The translations under genes were made by a program, and so were the position numbers. From Bin5 sp965242905 (lineage in GTDB: Bacteria; Chloroflexota; Anaerolineae; Caldilineales; Caldilineaceae), in the NCBI GenBank assembly GCA_965242905.1, contig CBDETM010000002.1, positions 2,232,001 through 2,296,000 on the forward strand: DNA of 64,000 nt. Direction: 5' to 3'. Below are positions 33,780 to 42,606 of the stretch, piece by piece (within the stretch, counting starts at the first letter, position 1; each line of letters opens with the position of its first letter). The notes under the pieces were generated by a model, which did no database searches, was not told the DNA's origin, and saw only the letters and a list, made by a program, of their open reading frames with translations.

Positions 33780-34781
33780 CTATTCATACCAGCCTGAGCC
33801 AATGAGCAACCCGTCGTGGCGCACGGCCCAGGCGTGCTTGGTCTCCTCCTCGCCGGTGGCGGGATTGGCGAAGACATAGTGTATCCACAACCCCTCCTCG
33901 GTCGCTTCCAGCATGTCGGTGCCGAAATGATAACCGGTGGAGTCCAGGCCCAGCTCTTCCTTCAGGTCCATACCCAGCAGATCGGGGTTGGCGTGGGCGA
34001 TTAACAGATCATTCTCGTCGAAGATGTAGATGTACCACGCGCCATCGACGCTTTCCGGCGTGTTGTAGTGGGCCACGGTTGCTTCCCGGCCATGCGCCTT
34101 GTAGTAGCGCAACGCCTTATCCACCATGGCGACGGTATATTCAGCCGGTTGCGCCTTGGTAACGGCCAAGGCCAGACTGGGCAGGACCTGGTACCAACCA
34201 GAGGCGAAGAGCAGCCCATCGTGTCTTACGACCCAGGTATGCTTGTACTCCTGGTTGCCGGTGACAGGGTTGAGGAAGATATAGTCGACCCACTTCCCCT
34301 CTTCGGTAGCGGTGGATATCTCTTCACCGTGTCGATAGCCGGTTATGTCCACGCCTGTATCGTCGAACAGATTGGCCCCCACGAAATCGGGATTGGGGTG
34401 GGCGATTAAGTCATTGTTCTCGTCCATAATAAAGACATACCACTGCCCATCCACGCTTTCCTGTGATTTGTAGTAGTCAACGGTCGCCTCCCGCCCTTTG
34501 GCGTCGTAGAGTCGCAGGGCCTTCTCTACCATGGCTACAGTGTAGCCAGGGCGATCGGACTTGGAAACCCGCCAGCCTCGCTTGGCGTGGGAACGAACCA
34601 TTCTGCCCATTTTGTCCTGAAGGTCCGTTCTATCCATTCCATCTGGATGAACCATTCGGTCCATACGCGAAAGGGATGACTTCCAGGTATGGCGTGACAT
34701 CATGTGATGGCAACCGGACAGGAATACGGCGGCCGCCACCAGGACGGCGACCATTCTGATGTGAAAAGTATGATTGCGCAT
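33780..34781 (-). CDS. Lipoprotein of two tandem Cache domains
   Basis: 333 aa from the ATG at 34781, which has GGAGAAAG just upstream; the 17 extra residues of the longer frame read as noise. Lipobox FLSGC (Cys about 24), then a ~55-residue Met/Arg/His-rich linker not present in the longer paralogue. Two Cache repeats follow: DRPGYTVAMVEKALRLYDAK...GLLFASGWYQVLP and AQPAEYTVAMVDKALRYYKA...GLLIGSGWYE. The last repeat and 3' flank are nearly identical in DNA to those of the five-Cache gene, pointing to recent duplication or gene conversion. It likely binds a similar ligand outside the cell. No signalling domain is attached. Confidence 0.85.
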   Translation of the reverse strand: MRNHTFHIRMVAVLVAAAVFLSGCHHMMSRHTWKSSLSRMDRMVHPDGMDRTDLQDKMGRMVRSHAKRGWRVSKSDRPGYTVAMVEKALRLYDAKGREATVDYYKSQESVDGQWYVFIMDENNDLIAHPNPDFVGANLFDDTGVDITGYRHGEEISTATEEGKWVDYIFLNPVTGNQEYKHTWVVRHDGLLFASGWYQVLPSLALAVTKAQPAEYTVAMVDKALRYYKAHGREATVAHYNTPESVDGAWYIYIFDENDLLIAHANPDLLGMDLKEELGLDSTGYHFGTDMLEATEEGLWIHYVFANPATGEEETKHAWAVRHDGLLIGSGWYE

Positions 34782-34846
34782 TGGTCTTTCTCCTGTAACG
34801 CTCTTTCTCAAGAACCGGTGCCACTCGGCCAAACAGTAAGATATGC

Positions 34847-34910
34847 AGATTTCATAGAAATATACCGAACCTACCTACACCGAGCCATCAAGTGAGGTGT
34901 GTTCGGTAAG
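34847..34910 (-). promoter_or_regulatory. Conserved hairpin leader element, copy 2 (before the two-Cache gene)
   Basis: CCGAACCTACCT (34865-34876) and AGGTGTGTTCGG (34895-34906) plus the same inner stem and flanks as copy 1. A few pairs are lost in the outer stem here. The 230 bases beyond it, up to tRNA-Val, hold no gene. Confidence 0.7.
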
Positions 34911-35107
34911 AGGAAAAATATTCACTCTCCACCTTACAACTCCGGAGCGAAGAGGGTCAAGCATATTCCCCTGGTCGAAAGAAGCGCGTATGCTTCATGG
35001 CACCACCCCTTTCGCCCTTTACGCGAAGCCGGCCCGTGTTGGGCTGGTCGCGGCCGATATGCCACATCGTCGCCAAGGGCCCAAAAAGATGGGACTGGCG
35101 ACAATCT

Positions 35108-35127
35108 GCCGAACGCCGGCGTTCGGC
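35108..35127 (-). other. Perfect palindrome downstream of tRNA-Val
   Basis: 20-bp palindrome GCCGAACGCCGGCGTTCGGC, 12 bases past the tRNA 3' end, no U-run. A larger inverted repeat GTCGCCA/TGGCGAC (35069-35102) follows. Possibly involved in tRNA processing or termination. Confidence 0.45.
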
Positions 35128-35137
35128 AACGGCCAAG

Positions 35138-35212
<75 letters not shown>

Positions 35213-35267
35213 GGAGACTGGATCTCAACTATAGCACACGGCAATGGCAGCCACAAATTCCGACAGG

Positions 35268-35502
35268 GCGGGGCAGGCGGAAAGTCTGACTGTAAGGTGG
35301 GGTCAGTTGATTGGGGGGCACAGGACCTGCCCCTACGGGGATTTGATGGGACTGGCGGGACGTAGTCTGGCTGGACACCTTCGATTAGGCACCTGTCACC
35401 AATGTCGACACCAGGTCGATGAGGCATGGCCTGGTTTAGGGGGGGCGTTGCGGGGGCGGAGCCCCCGCACAAGGGAGGGCCGACTAGGCCCGACCGCCCA
35501 GA
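35268..35502 (+). repeat. GC-rich dispersed repeat, copy 2 with shared upstream arm
   Basis: 35441-35502 is the 62-bp core shared with 15943-16003 and 49139-49200. The ~170 bp before it (TGATGGGACT...ACCTTCGATT...GTCACCAATGT) also match 48965-49138. The block is therefore a composite element of over 200 bp. Confidence 0.8.
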
Positions 35503-35516
35503 ACTGCAGTAGTCAG

Positions 35517-35545
35517 TAGTCAGTGGTCAGTGGTCAGTGGTCAGA
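35517..35545 (+). repeat. Heptamer tract (AGTCAGT type)
   Basis: About five units of GTAGTCA/GTGGTCA in direct tandem, right after dispersed repeat copy 2. Starts with CTGCAGTAGTCAG like the tract at 51547. Confidence 0.85.
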
Positions 35546-35622
35546 GACGGCGCTTATACTGGCGGAAATAGAAGTGGGAACCGACCATGGCTTGGGTGTC
35601 TCCAGAGGTATAGGAAAGTTCG

Positions 35623-35687
35623 CCCCCATTTTGAGATGCACCCTATATGCGAGCCTATGCCGCGCCCGTGCCATTCTGATGTATAAT
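35623..35687 (+). promoter_or_regulatory. CCCCCATTTTGAGATGCACC element and -10 before the dehydrogenase gene
   Basis: The element (35623-35643) ends 38 bases before TATAAT (35682-35687), the same spacing as at 49315-49378. The -35 position (GCCGCG) is poor, which would suit activator dependence. Confidence 0.6.
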
Positions 35688-35788
35688 GACAAGACCTCTG
35701 TGGTTAGTGGAAAACGGCTCGTGGATAGCAGCCCCACTGACCGCGATTCACTTTCACGGCAGGGTCCAGCCTAACGACGGAGAGCACA

Positions 35789-36739
35789 ATGAAAGTTCTG
35801 TTAACAGCGCAGTGGGTCATAGGATTTGTGGATGGCTTCCGGGGCGACTTTCCGCAGGTGGAGTTTGTGTTTGCGGAGACGGCCGAGGATATCGCGGCGA
35901 AGGCCGCCGACGCGGAAGCCGCCATCGGCCCGATGAACAGCAGCCAGCTGCAGGCCGCGCCGAACGTGCGCTGGATCCAATCGTCCAGCGCAGGCGTGGA
36001 ATGGATGCGCAACGTGCCGGAGCTGACGGAGCGGGATATTACCGTCTGCAATACGCGGGGCGCGCACGCCGCGACGATTGCAGAGCATACGATGGGCATG
36101 CTGGTGTTTCTCACGCGTCAGTTCGGTCCCCTGTATAAGGCGCAGCAGCGGCACGAGTGGGGCGTTCCCAAGGGCACACGGTTGGTCGGTCTTGTCGGTC
36201 TGAAGATGGGAATCATCGGCCTGGGGAATATCGGCCGCGAGATCGCCAAACGGGCGGCGGGATTCGAGATGGATGTGATCGCTGTCGACGTCAATCCGGT
36301 GGAGAAGCCCGACCATGTCTCCGACCTGCAGCTGATGGACGGTATGCCAGCGCTGTTGCGGGAATCGGATGTGGTGGTGGTGACGGTCCCGATCACTGCG
36401 GAGACGCGGGGCATGATCGGGCCGGACGAGCTGGCCCTCCTGCAACCCGAGGCATATTTCATCGTCGTCTCGCGCGGGGGCATCATCCATGAACCGACTC
36501 TGATCCGGATGCTGGAGGAAGGTAAGCTGGCCGGCGCGGCGCTGGATGTGGCGGCCACGGAGCCGCTGCCGGCGGACGATCCGCTGTGGGACGCGCCCAA
36601 TCTGTTGATCACGCCGCACAGTTCGCCCTCATCGGTCCAGACCTCGGCCAATGTCGGGCGCATAGTGAGCGGCAACTTGAGGCGCTTTTTGAATGGCGAA
36701 CCGTTACAGAATACGGTAGGCATTAAACGCGGATATTGA
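35789..36739 (+). CDS. D-isomer-specific 2-hydroxyacid dehydrogenase
   Basis: 316 aa, ATG after GGAGAG. NAD(P)H-dependent reduction of a 2-keto acid, or the reverse. The Rossmann motif is GIIGLGNIGREIAK (near residue 138), with Asp at VIAVDVNP as NAD selector. The catalytic set is visible: Arg in VVSRGGIIHEP, Glu in AATEPLPADDPLWD and His in LLITPHSSP. The N-terminal part is divergent, as in phosphoglycerate dehydrogenase-like homologues of unknown substrate. It heads a block with a ThDP enzyme, a Gfo/Idh/MocA protein and a sugar isomerase. Confidence 0.9.
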   Translation: MKVLLTAQWVIGFVDGFRGDFPQVEFVFAETAEDIAAKAADAEAAIGPMNSSQLQAAPNVRWIQSSSAGVEWMRNVPELTERDITVCNTRGAHAATIAEHTMGMLVFLTRQFGPLYKAQQRHEWGVPKGTRLVGLVGLKMGIIGLGNIGREIAKRAAGFEMDVIAVDVNPVEKPDHVSDLQLMDGMPALLRESDVVVVTVPITAETRGMIGPDELALLQPEAYFIVVSRGGIIHEPTLIRMLEEGKLAGAALDVAATEPLPADDPLWDAPNLLITPHSSPSSVQTSANVGRIVSGNLRRFLNGEPLQNTVGIKRGY

Positions 36740-36876
36740 TATACATTTACGCAAAGGACGAACTTGCCCCGAACTGCTCTTTACCCAAGAGCGGGCCGTA
36801 GTCCCGCTTTCACAGGTTGCAGCCTCCGCATCAGTTCCTGATTTCAAAAAGAATCCACATCTAAGGAGACCATAGT

Positions 36877-38511
36877 ATGCAAGTCGTTGACGTTATCGCC
36901 CACTGCCTGAAAGAGGAGGGCACCGAGATCCTTTTCGCCTATCCGGTAAACTATCTCATCGAATCGGCGGCCAAACTGGACATCCGCACAATCATCGTGC
37001 GCCAAGAGCGCATCGGTCTGCACATGGCGGACGCCGTCAGCCGCCTGAGTTCGGGCGACAAGATCGGCGTCTTCTGCATGCAGTCGGGCCCCGGTTCTGA
37101 AAATGCTTTCGGCGGCGTGGCGCAGGCATTCGGCGATTCGGCCCCGATCGTGGTCCTGCCCGGCGGCTATCCGCGGCCGATCAACCAGGTGCAGCCCAAC
37201 TTCAACTCGGCGCAGAGCTATGCCTCGGTCACCAAATCGAGTGAACAGCTGACGACGCCGGAGATGACGGCGGACGCGATACGGCGGGCGTTCGCGGCAG
37301 TGCGCAACGGGCGGCCGCGGCCGGCGCTGGTGGAGATTCCCTCGGACATTTCCTCTGCCGAGGTGGGGGAGTTCAGTTACCAGCCTGTGCGACGGCAGCG
37401 ATACGGGCCGGACCCGGCGGATGTGGAACGGGCGGCAGATATGCTGGTGGCGGCGGAACGGCCTGTGCTCTATGCCGGCCAGGGCGTCCACTATGCCAAG
37501 GCGTGGGATGCGCTGAAGGAGCTGGCAGAGCTGCTGGAGGCGCCGGTGACCACGACGCTGAACGGCAAGAGCGCCTTCCCGGAGACACATCCTTTGAGCC
37601 TCGGCTCGGCCAACCGCTCCCACACGCGGGCGGTGGGGGAGTTTCTGAACAACGCCGACGTGATCTTCGGCATTGGCTGCAGCTTCAGCTTCACAAATTT
37701 CGGTGTGCGCATGCCGGCCGGCAAGACGATCATTCACGCCACGCTGGATCCGGCGGACATCAACAAGGATGTCGCCAGCCAGCACGCTCTCATCGGAGAT
37801 GCCGAGCTTACGCTGCGGGCGTTGATCGCGGCGGTGTCGGAACGGCTGGGCGGGCAGACGCGCGGCAGACAGGCCGGCGTTGCAGCCAAAATTGCTGAGA
37901 TCAATGGCAAGTGGGAGTCCGAGTGGGCGGCCAAGCTGAACAGCGACGAAGCCCCCCTCTCGCCCTACCGGGTGATTCGCGATCTGTACGACAGCGTCGA
38001 CGTGGCGAATACGATCATCACGCATGATGCCGGCAGCCCGCGCGACCAGCTGTCGCCCTTCTGGAAATCGATCACGCCGCTCTCCTATATCGGCTGGGGC
38101 AAGACGACACAGCTGGGCTACGGCCTGGGCCTGGCGTTGGGCGCCAAGCTGGCCTGCCCGGACAAGCTGTGCATCAACGTGTGGGGCGACGCCGCGATCG
38201 GCTTCACCGGCATGGACTTCGAGACCGCGGTGCGGGAGCGCATCCCGATTCTGTCGGTCCTGTTCAACAACTTCTCGATGGCGATCGAGATTCCGATCAT
38301 GCCGGTCTCTCAGGAGAAGTACGGTTCCACCGATATCTCGGGCAACTACGCCAAGATGGCGGAGGCGTTCGGCGGCTACGGCGAGAGAATCGAGACGCCG
38401 GACCAGATCATCCCCGCGATTGAGCGCGGCATCCAGAAGACGGAGGAGGGCGTGCCGGTGCTGCTGGAGTTCATCACCGCGAAGGAGACGGAGATCCCGC
38501 AGAATATGTAA
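36877..38511 (+). CDS. Thiamine diphosphate-dependent enzyme (acetolactate synthase/decarboxylase superfamily)
   Basis: 544 aa, AAGGAG 9 bases before the ATG. Three-domain ThDP enzyme: the Pyr domain holds the cofactor-activating Glu (IIVRQERIGLHMADAVSR), a central domain carries AADMLVAAERPVLYAGQGVH, and the PP domain has the Mg/ThDP motif GDAAIGFTGMDFETAV...LFNN. Members make or break C-C bonds next to a keto group (acetolactate synthase, benzoylformate decarboxylase, glyoxylate carboligase). No FAD-specific feature is obvious. With the 2-hydroxyacid dehydrogenase before it, a keto-acid route is likely. A long heptamer array follows its stop codon. Confidence 0.88.
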   Translation: MQVVDVIAHCLKEEGTEILFAYPVNYLIESAAKLDIRTIIVRQERIGLHMADAVSRLSSGDKIGVFCMQSGPGSENAFGGVAQAFGDSAPIVVLPGGYPRPINQVQPNFNSAQSYASVTKSSEQLTTPEMTADAIRRAFAAVRNGRPRPALVEIPSDISSAEVGEFSYQPVRRQRYGPDPADVERAADMLVAAERPVLYAGQGVHYAKAWDALKELAELLEAPVTTTLNGKSAFPETHPLSLGSANRSHTRAVGEFLNNADVIFGIGCSFSFTNFGVRMPAGKTIIHATLDPADINKDVASQHALIGDAELTLRALIAAVSERLGGQTRGRQAGVAAKIAEINGKWESEWAAKLNSDEAPLSPYRVIRDLYDSVDVANTIITHDAGSPRDQLSPFWKSITPLSYIGWGKTTQLGYGLGLALGAKLACPDKLCINVWGDAAIGFTGMDFETAVRERIPILSVLFNNFSMAIEIPIMPVSQEKYGSTDISGNYAKMAEAFGGYGERIETPDQIIPAIERGIQKTEEGVPVLLEFITAKETEIPQNM

Positions 38512-38514
38512 CGG

Positions 38515-38567
38515 CAGTAGTCAGTAGTCAGTAGTCAGTAGTCAGTAGTCAGTAGTCAGTAGTCAGT
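38515..38567 (+). repeat. Heptamer array (AGTCAGT x7)
   Basis: Seven near-perfect 7-bp units (CAGTAGT) beginning four bases after the ThDP enzyme's stop codon. Confidence 0.95.
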
Positions 38568-38658
38568 GAATAGAGGATAGCAGATAAGGGAGATTGGCAG
38601 GTGGCCGGTGTTCGTTGGGGGTACCGGTTACCTGCCAGTGCATTTTGAGGACGGAGCG

Positions 38659-39930
38659 ATGAGCCAGAGAAGTGAACGAGTTCCCATCTGTGTGGTCGGG
38701 TGCGGGGGCATGGGCCACCGCCACACGATCGCGTATCACACGCTGGAAGAGACCGGCATGTCGAATGTGGAGTTGATGGCGGTGTGCGACATCAACCGTG
38801 ACAATGCCGAGCGGATCGCAGGGGAGGTGGAGCGCCTGTTTGGCCGCAAGCCGCTGATCTTCACCGATCTGGACAGCATGCTGGCCAACCCCGATATCGC
38901 CGCGGTCGACGTGGTCACCGACGGCTCCAGCCACCACGAAATCGCGACGGCGGCGCTGGCGGCGGGGAAACACGCCCTGGTGGAGAAGCCGCTGGCCATT
39001 ACGATTCGGGCCTGCCGGCGCATCATCGACGCAGCCGAAGAGAGCGGAACCGTGCTGGCTACCGCGGAGAACTACCGCCGCGATCCGGTCAACCGGATGG
39101 TGCGCGCAGTGATCGACGCCGGACTGCTGGACGACCCTTTACTGATGATCCAGACGTCGCTGGGCGGCAACGATGTGATGGCGGCCACGCCCTGGCGCCA
39201 TCTGAAGGAGAAGGGGGCGATCGGCCTGGACATGGGCGTTCATTACGCCGATATCATCCGCTACTATCTCGGCGAATACGCGCGCATCTTCGGGCGGGGG
39301 CTGATCGTGGAGCCGGTCCGCCGGCGTCCCGTCGCCGAGAATCATCCGCTGATCTCCTACCGGGAGCAGACGCCCACCTACCCGGAGACGATCGAGGCCA
39401 CGGGCGAGGACTCGATCCTCGCCCAGTATGTGATGCAGTCGGGCGCTACGGTGCAGTTCTCGCACCTGGGCGGGGGCCGGGGCAGCAGCCGTTTTGAACG
39501 CAGTGTTCACGGCCGCCGCGGCGCGCTGGACGTTCCCCGGGACCGGACGGGCGGTGCGGTGCGGCTGCGGCTGGCGGATCGGACGCTGGAGGGCAAAGAG
39601 ATCCTGAGCCTGCTGCCCGACTTCTCCCTGAACGAGATCACCGCCCGGTTGTTCGGCGCGGACGGCGTTGTCTATGATCTGCCCGACGTAGCCCATGCCG
39701 AAATGGCGCTGGACGCCAGGCTGCTGGCGATCGAGTATCACGACTTCGCTGAGGCGGTTCTGCAGGGACGGGCGCCGGAGGTCGACGGCCGCGACGGCAT
39801 GATCGCGGTGGCTGCCATTCTGGGCGCGTACGAATCGGCGGCTGTGGGGCGCGCGGTCGAACTTGAGGAGTTGTTGTCGGGCGCGGTGCGGACCTACCAG
39901 GAGGAGATCGACGACGCGCTGGGGCTGTAG
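38659..39930 (+). CDS. Gfo/Idh/MocA-family oxidoreductase
   Basis: 423 aa from the ATG at 38659 (GAGG upstream). Rossmann start PICVVGCGGMGHRH, then AAVDVVTDGSSHHEIATAAL and the family signature AGKHALVEKPLAI holding the catalytic Lys of the EKP motif. The C-terminal beta-sheet domain follows (LDMGVHYADIIRYYLG). These enzymes oxidise or epimerise sugars and inositols with tightly used NAD(P). Its place beside a TIM-barrel isomerase and ThDP enzyme suggests sugar or inositol catabolism. Confidence 0.9.
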   Translation: MSQRSERVPICVVGCGGMGHRHTIAYHTLEETGMSNVELMAVCDINRDNAERIAGEVERLFGRKPLIFTDLDSMLANPDIAAVDVVTDGSSHHEIATAALAAGKHALVEKPLAITIRACRRIIDAAEESGTVLATAENYRRDPVNRMVRAVIDAGLLDDPLLMIQTSLGGNDVMAATPWRHLKEKGAIGLDMGVHYADIIRYYLGEYARIFGRGLIVEPVRRRPVAENHPLISYREQTPTYPETIEATGEDSILAQYVMQSGATVQFSHLGGGRGSSRFERSVHGRRGALDVPRDRTGGAVRLRLADRTLEGKEILSLLPDFSLNEITARLFGADGVVYDLPDVAHAEMALDARLLAIEYHDFAEAVLQGRAPEVDGRDGMIAVAAILGAYESAAVGRAVELEELLSGAVRTYQEEIDDALGL

Positions 39931-40026
39931 TGTAAGCGGGGCGGCGGGGCAGGTCCGGAGATCAACGTAAACGTGCGCGACACCTTTGCCAGGTGAGTGC
40001 GGGGTTCTTTCGCCGGTTCACGGCGG

Positions 40027-40893
40027 CTACTCGCGCTGCGTTGCCAGAGGATTCGGCGATACGACTTCGAGAAGCATCGGATCTCCGGGGACGTCCACCA
40101 GCCAGCCGGCCACCCAACCCAGCTCTTCTTCCGTTGAAAAGGCAACGGTCTTGGCTACGTAGAACCAGCCGCTGTCTACCGTGCGGCCGAGCAGGCGCAG
40201 CCGTTCGCCGGGCGGGATAAGTCCCAGCGACTCGTAGGTCTGGCCGGGCCCGCGGCGGAGATTCAACACAGCAGAGGAACGGGCATAGAGGGGGGCGCCT
40301 TCTGCGGCAGCAGGGGTCGCTGCGACGGTGGCGGTGGCGAGGCCCACGGTCGGTTCGCCGGCAGCAGCGGCCGTCGCCAGTTGCTGCTGGGCCCGGATGG
40401 CCCGCTCTTCTTCCAGGCGCAGCGCGACGCGCGCTTCCACGGTTGCTTCAAGCGCGGCGGTGGCGGCGTATTGGGGTTGATTCTTGGACCATTCTTCGGT
40501 CAGGCGCATAGAGACTCGCGCCTCGACGGTTCCCTCCTGCGCGGTCGCGGGCCCACTCTCGGAGCGAATCGCCAGCGCGGAGAGTGCGATCAAGGTGATG
40601 ATCAGGGGAACGGCCAACGCGCCCAGCCAGAGAAATCGCCGGGTCCTGTTGACGGGCGCGGGGATTTCGATGATGACTTCCGGTCTCAGTATCGGTATCT
40701 GGCGCCGGTGGCGCACAAGCGCGTGGGATTGATGCACTTCGGCTTCGCTATCAGCGCCTGAGTGTGTACTGCCCGTGTCAGCAGAATGCGGTCCGCCGGA
40801 GGAGGACGCTCCGTGGCCCCAATCGCCATCGTCAGCGGGGTTTGTCGATTGTTCTCCTTCTTGGGAGGCGCGCGGTGCGTTGTGGTTAATCAC
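40027..40893 (-). CDS. Single-TM protein with extracellular SH3b domain
   Basis: 288 aa from a GTG at 40893 (weak RBS; the exact start is unsure). An N-terminal acidic, Ser-rich cytoplasmic tail of ~90 residues is followed by a TM helix (FLWLGALAVPLIITLIALSAL, about 85-105). An Ala/Glu-rich helical part has two related stretches (TVEARVSMRLTEEW and TVEARVALRLEEER). The C-terminal SH3b domain (YARSSAVLNLRRGPGQTYES to GWVAGWLVD) may bind cell-wall or extracellular matrix. It is transcribed against its neighbours and appears monocistronic. Confidence 0.75.
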   Translation of the reverse strand: MINHNAPRASQEGEQSTNPADDGDWGHGASSSGGPHSADTGSTHSGADSEAEVHQSHALVRHRRQIPILRPEVIIEIPAPVNRTRRFLWLGALAVPLIITLIALSALAIRSESGPATAQEGTVEARVSMRLTEEWSKNQPQYAATAALEATVEARVALRLEEERAIRAQQQLATAAAAGEPTVGLATATVAATPAAAEGAPLYARSSAVLNLRRGPGQTYESLGLIPPGERLRLLGRTVDSGWFYVAKTVAFSTEEELGWVAGWLVDVPGDPMLLEVVSPNPLATQRE

Positions 40894-41136
40894 TTTTGCA
40901 ACGAAGATCAGATAAATTTAAGTTGCATATCAACGGTGGCTGTTGACGGCAACGGGCAAGGGCGGGCGGTGTGACCCGATATTTGAGTGTATCACATGCG
41001 CAACCGCTTCGCTATACCAAAGCTGGGAACAGGAACACCTCCTGCGCAACTTGCCGGCGCCCCTTATGTCATTCTGACACCTTAGATTACTCAACATCAC
41101 TGTAACGGCGAGCCCGTTCGTCTTAAAGGAGACCCC

Positions 41137-41946
41137 ATGCTCATCTCAATACAGGAAAACCTTTTGCCCGGCGAAACGCTGAACGAAAAGCTCGACTGCG
41201 CCGAGGCGCTGCAGATCGACGGTGTCGAGATCCAGGGCCGGTCGCGACTCTATGACCGCATCAGTGAATACGAGGCCGCCTTCAACAATCGCACGGTGCG
41301 CATCTCGTCCATTTGCGGCCAGTCCACGTTCGACTGGCTGGATCCGGACCCGGCCAAACGGCAGGCCAGCATCGACGAATCCCGGCGCAACCTGGAAGCC
41401 TGCGGCCATTTCGGTGCGGCCGGGCAGATTGTGCCGCCGATCTTCGGCCCGCCGCGGCTGCCGGACCTTTCGCCGCTCAAGGATGCGATCGCGCTGGAAA
41501 AGGAGCTGCTGGTCGAGATCACGCGTGATCTGGCCGCGTTCGCGCACAGTCATGGCACGCTGCTGTTGTTAGAGCCTCTCAACCGCTATGAGCAACATCT
41601 GCTGCGGCGGCAGGAGGACGGGGTGGAAATCATCCAGAAGGCAGGGGACCCTCCCGGCGTGGCTCTGCTGACCGACTTCTTCCACATGCATATCGAGGAA
41701 GTCGACACGCCGGCGACGATCCGCAAGATCGGCCGGTACATCGGCCATGTCCACGTGGCTGACAATACGCGTGTCCAGCCGGGCATCGGCGACATCGACT
41801 GGCAGGCGGGCATTCAAGCCCTGGCCGACGTCGATTTCAAGGGCTACCTGACATACGAGTGCCGCGTCGCCGGCGATCCGCAAGCGGCCCTGGCCCAGTC
41901 GGTCGCCCTGCTGCGGGAGACGATCACGAGCGTGCAGGACGGCTGA
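41137..41946 (+). CDS. Sugar phosphate isomerase/epimerase (xylose isomerase-like TIM barrel)
   Basis: 269 aa, AAAGGAG 8 bases before the ATG. Metal-site residues typical of AP_endonuc_2/IolE-type barrels: LLLLEPLNRYEQHLL (Glu), VALLTDFFHMHIEE (Asp, His), YIGHVHVADNTRVQPGIGDI (His, Asp) and YLTYECRV (Glu). Such enzymes isomerise or epimerise ketoses, or dehydrate keto-inositol. Likely partner of the Gfo/Idh/MocA protein 1.2 kb upstream, with the SH3b gene lying between them on the other strand. Confidence 0.88.
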   Translation: MLISIQENLLPGETLNEKLDCAEALQIDGVEIQGRSRLYDRISEYEAAFNNRTVRISSICGQSTFDWLDPDPAKRQASIDESRRNLEACGHFGAAGQIVPPIFGPPRLPDLSPLKDAIALEKELLVEITRDLAAFAHSHGTLLLLEPLNRYEQHLLRRQEDGVEIIQKAGDPPGVALLTDFFHMHIEEVDTPATIRKIGRYIGHVHVADNTRVQPGIGDIDWQAGIQALADVDFKGYLTYECRVAGDPQAALAQSVALLRETITSVQDG

Positions 41947-42538
41947 TTCAGCGGCGGGGGGGGTCCAACGTGTCAGGGCATCCTTTACAGTGAGATCTTA
42001 TCCCAGAGAATTCCGGTTGGTCAATGGGTTTCCTGTGCAGAATTCGTCCTGGAATGGGTGCGTTTCGTTGGGCGATCGCTGATCAGTTACTCTGGTGCGC
42101 GGCCCGATTTCAGGCCGGAAATTCCCCCGAAATCGGTGCGAAATATGTTCTGGGCAATATACGTACGATCCGTCTACGTAATGCAGGCTACGCTGTGTGC
42201 GGTGCGCAGCGACCTGATACGCCTCATAAGACCTGAAAGCAGTACGGTGCTCAAGGCAGTTCATTTTGGCTGCTGGCCCGGCCGCCGCTGACTGCGAGGT
42301 CCCCCTGAGCCCAGGGGGGAAAGCCTCGCCGCAGGCGGCTGCCTGGCCCCAACTCCTGGGTCCACGTAACGCGGTGCATCAGCACCTGCATCTTCCATCC
42401 GCGACCCGCTGAAATCAGAGCAGTTATGCGGCGGCGTGTGACTGCGGTTGCGCCGCGGAAGCATCCTCCCCATTTCCTCTGCTTCATCTCCAGAATATCT
42501 CCAGATTTCAACTGTACACTGTAAAGAGTCAGGACGCC
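41947..42538. other. Intergenic stretch before the exporter operon
   Basis: About 590 bp with no supported gene. A hairpin CCCCCT/AGGGGG at 42301-42318 may be the terminator-like end of the isomerase transcript, though it is followed by AAAGCC rather than T. Confidence 0.45.
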
Positions 42539-42577
42539 GGCTGCACATCAGCCGGTCGACCTGCCGGATGTGCAGCC
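42539..42577 (+). promoter_or_regulatory. Inverted repeat before the exporter operon
   Basis: GGCTGCACATC (42539-42549) and GATGTGCAGCC (42567-42577) are perfect 11-bp arms with a CCGG-containing centre, 30 bases before the ATPase ATG. It could be an operator for the operon's own response regulator or an RNA hairpin. Confidence 0.55.
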
Positions 42578-42606
42578 AGCTGTGTACGCGTTCAGGAGAT
42601 GAAGAT

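Noticed and set aside
35108..35127. 20-bp palindrome as an attachment site next to tRNA-Val
   Set aside because: No integrase gene and no direct repeat of the tRNA 3' end are visible in the window, so I list it only as a palindrome.
38515..38567. Heptamer arrays as sequencing or assembly artefacts
   Set aside because: They recur at separate loci with different unit sequences and degenerate members, and they always keep a 7-bp period, which is not expected from an assembly fault.
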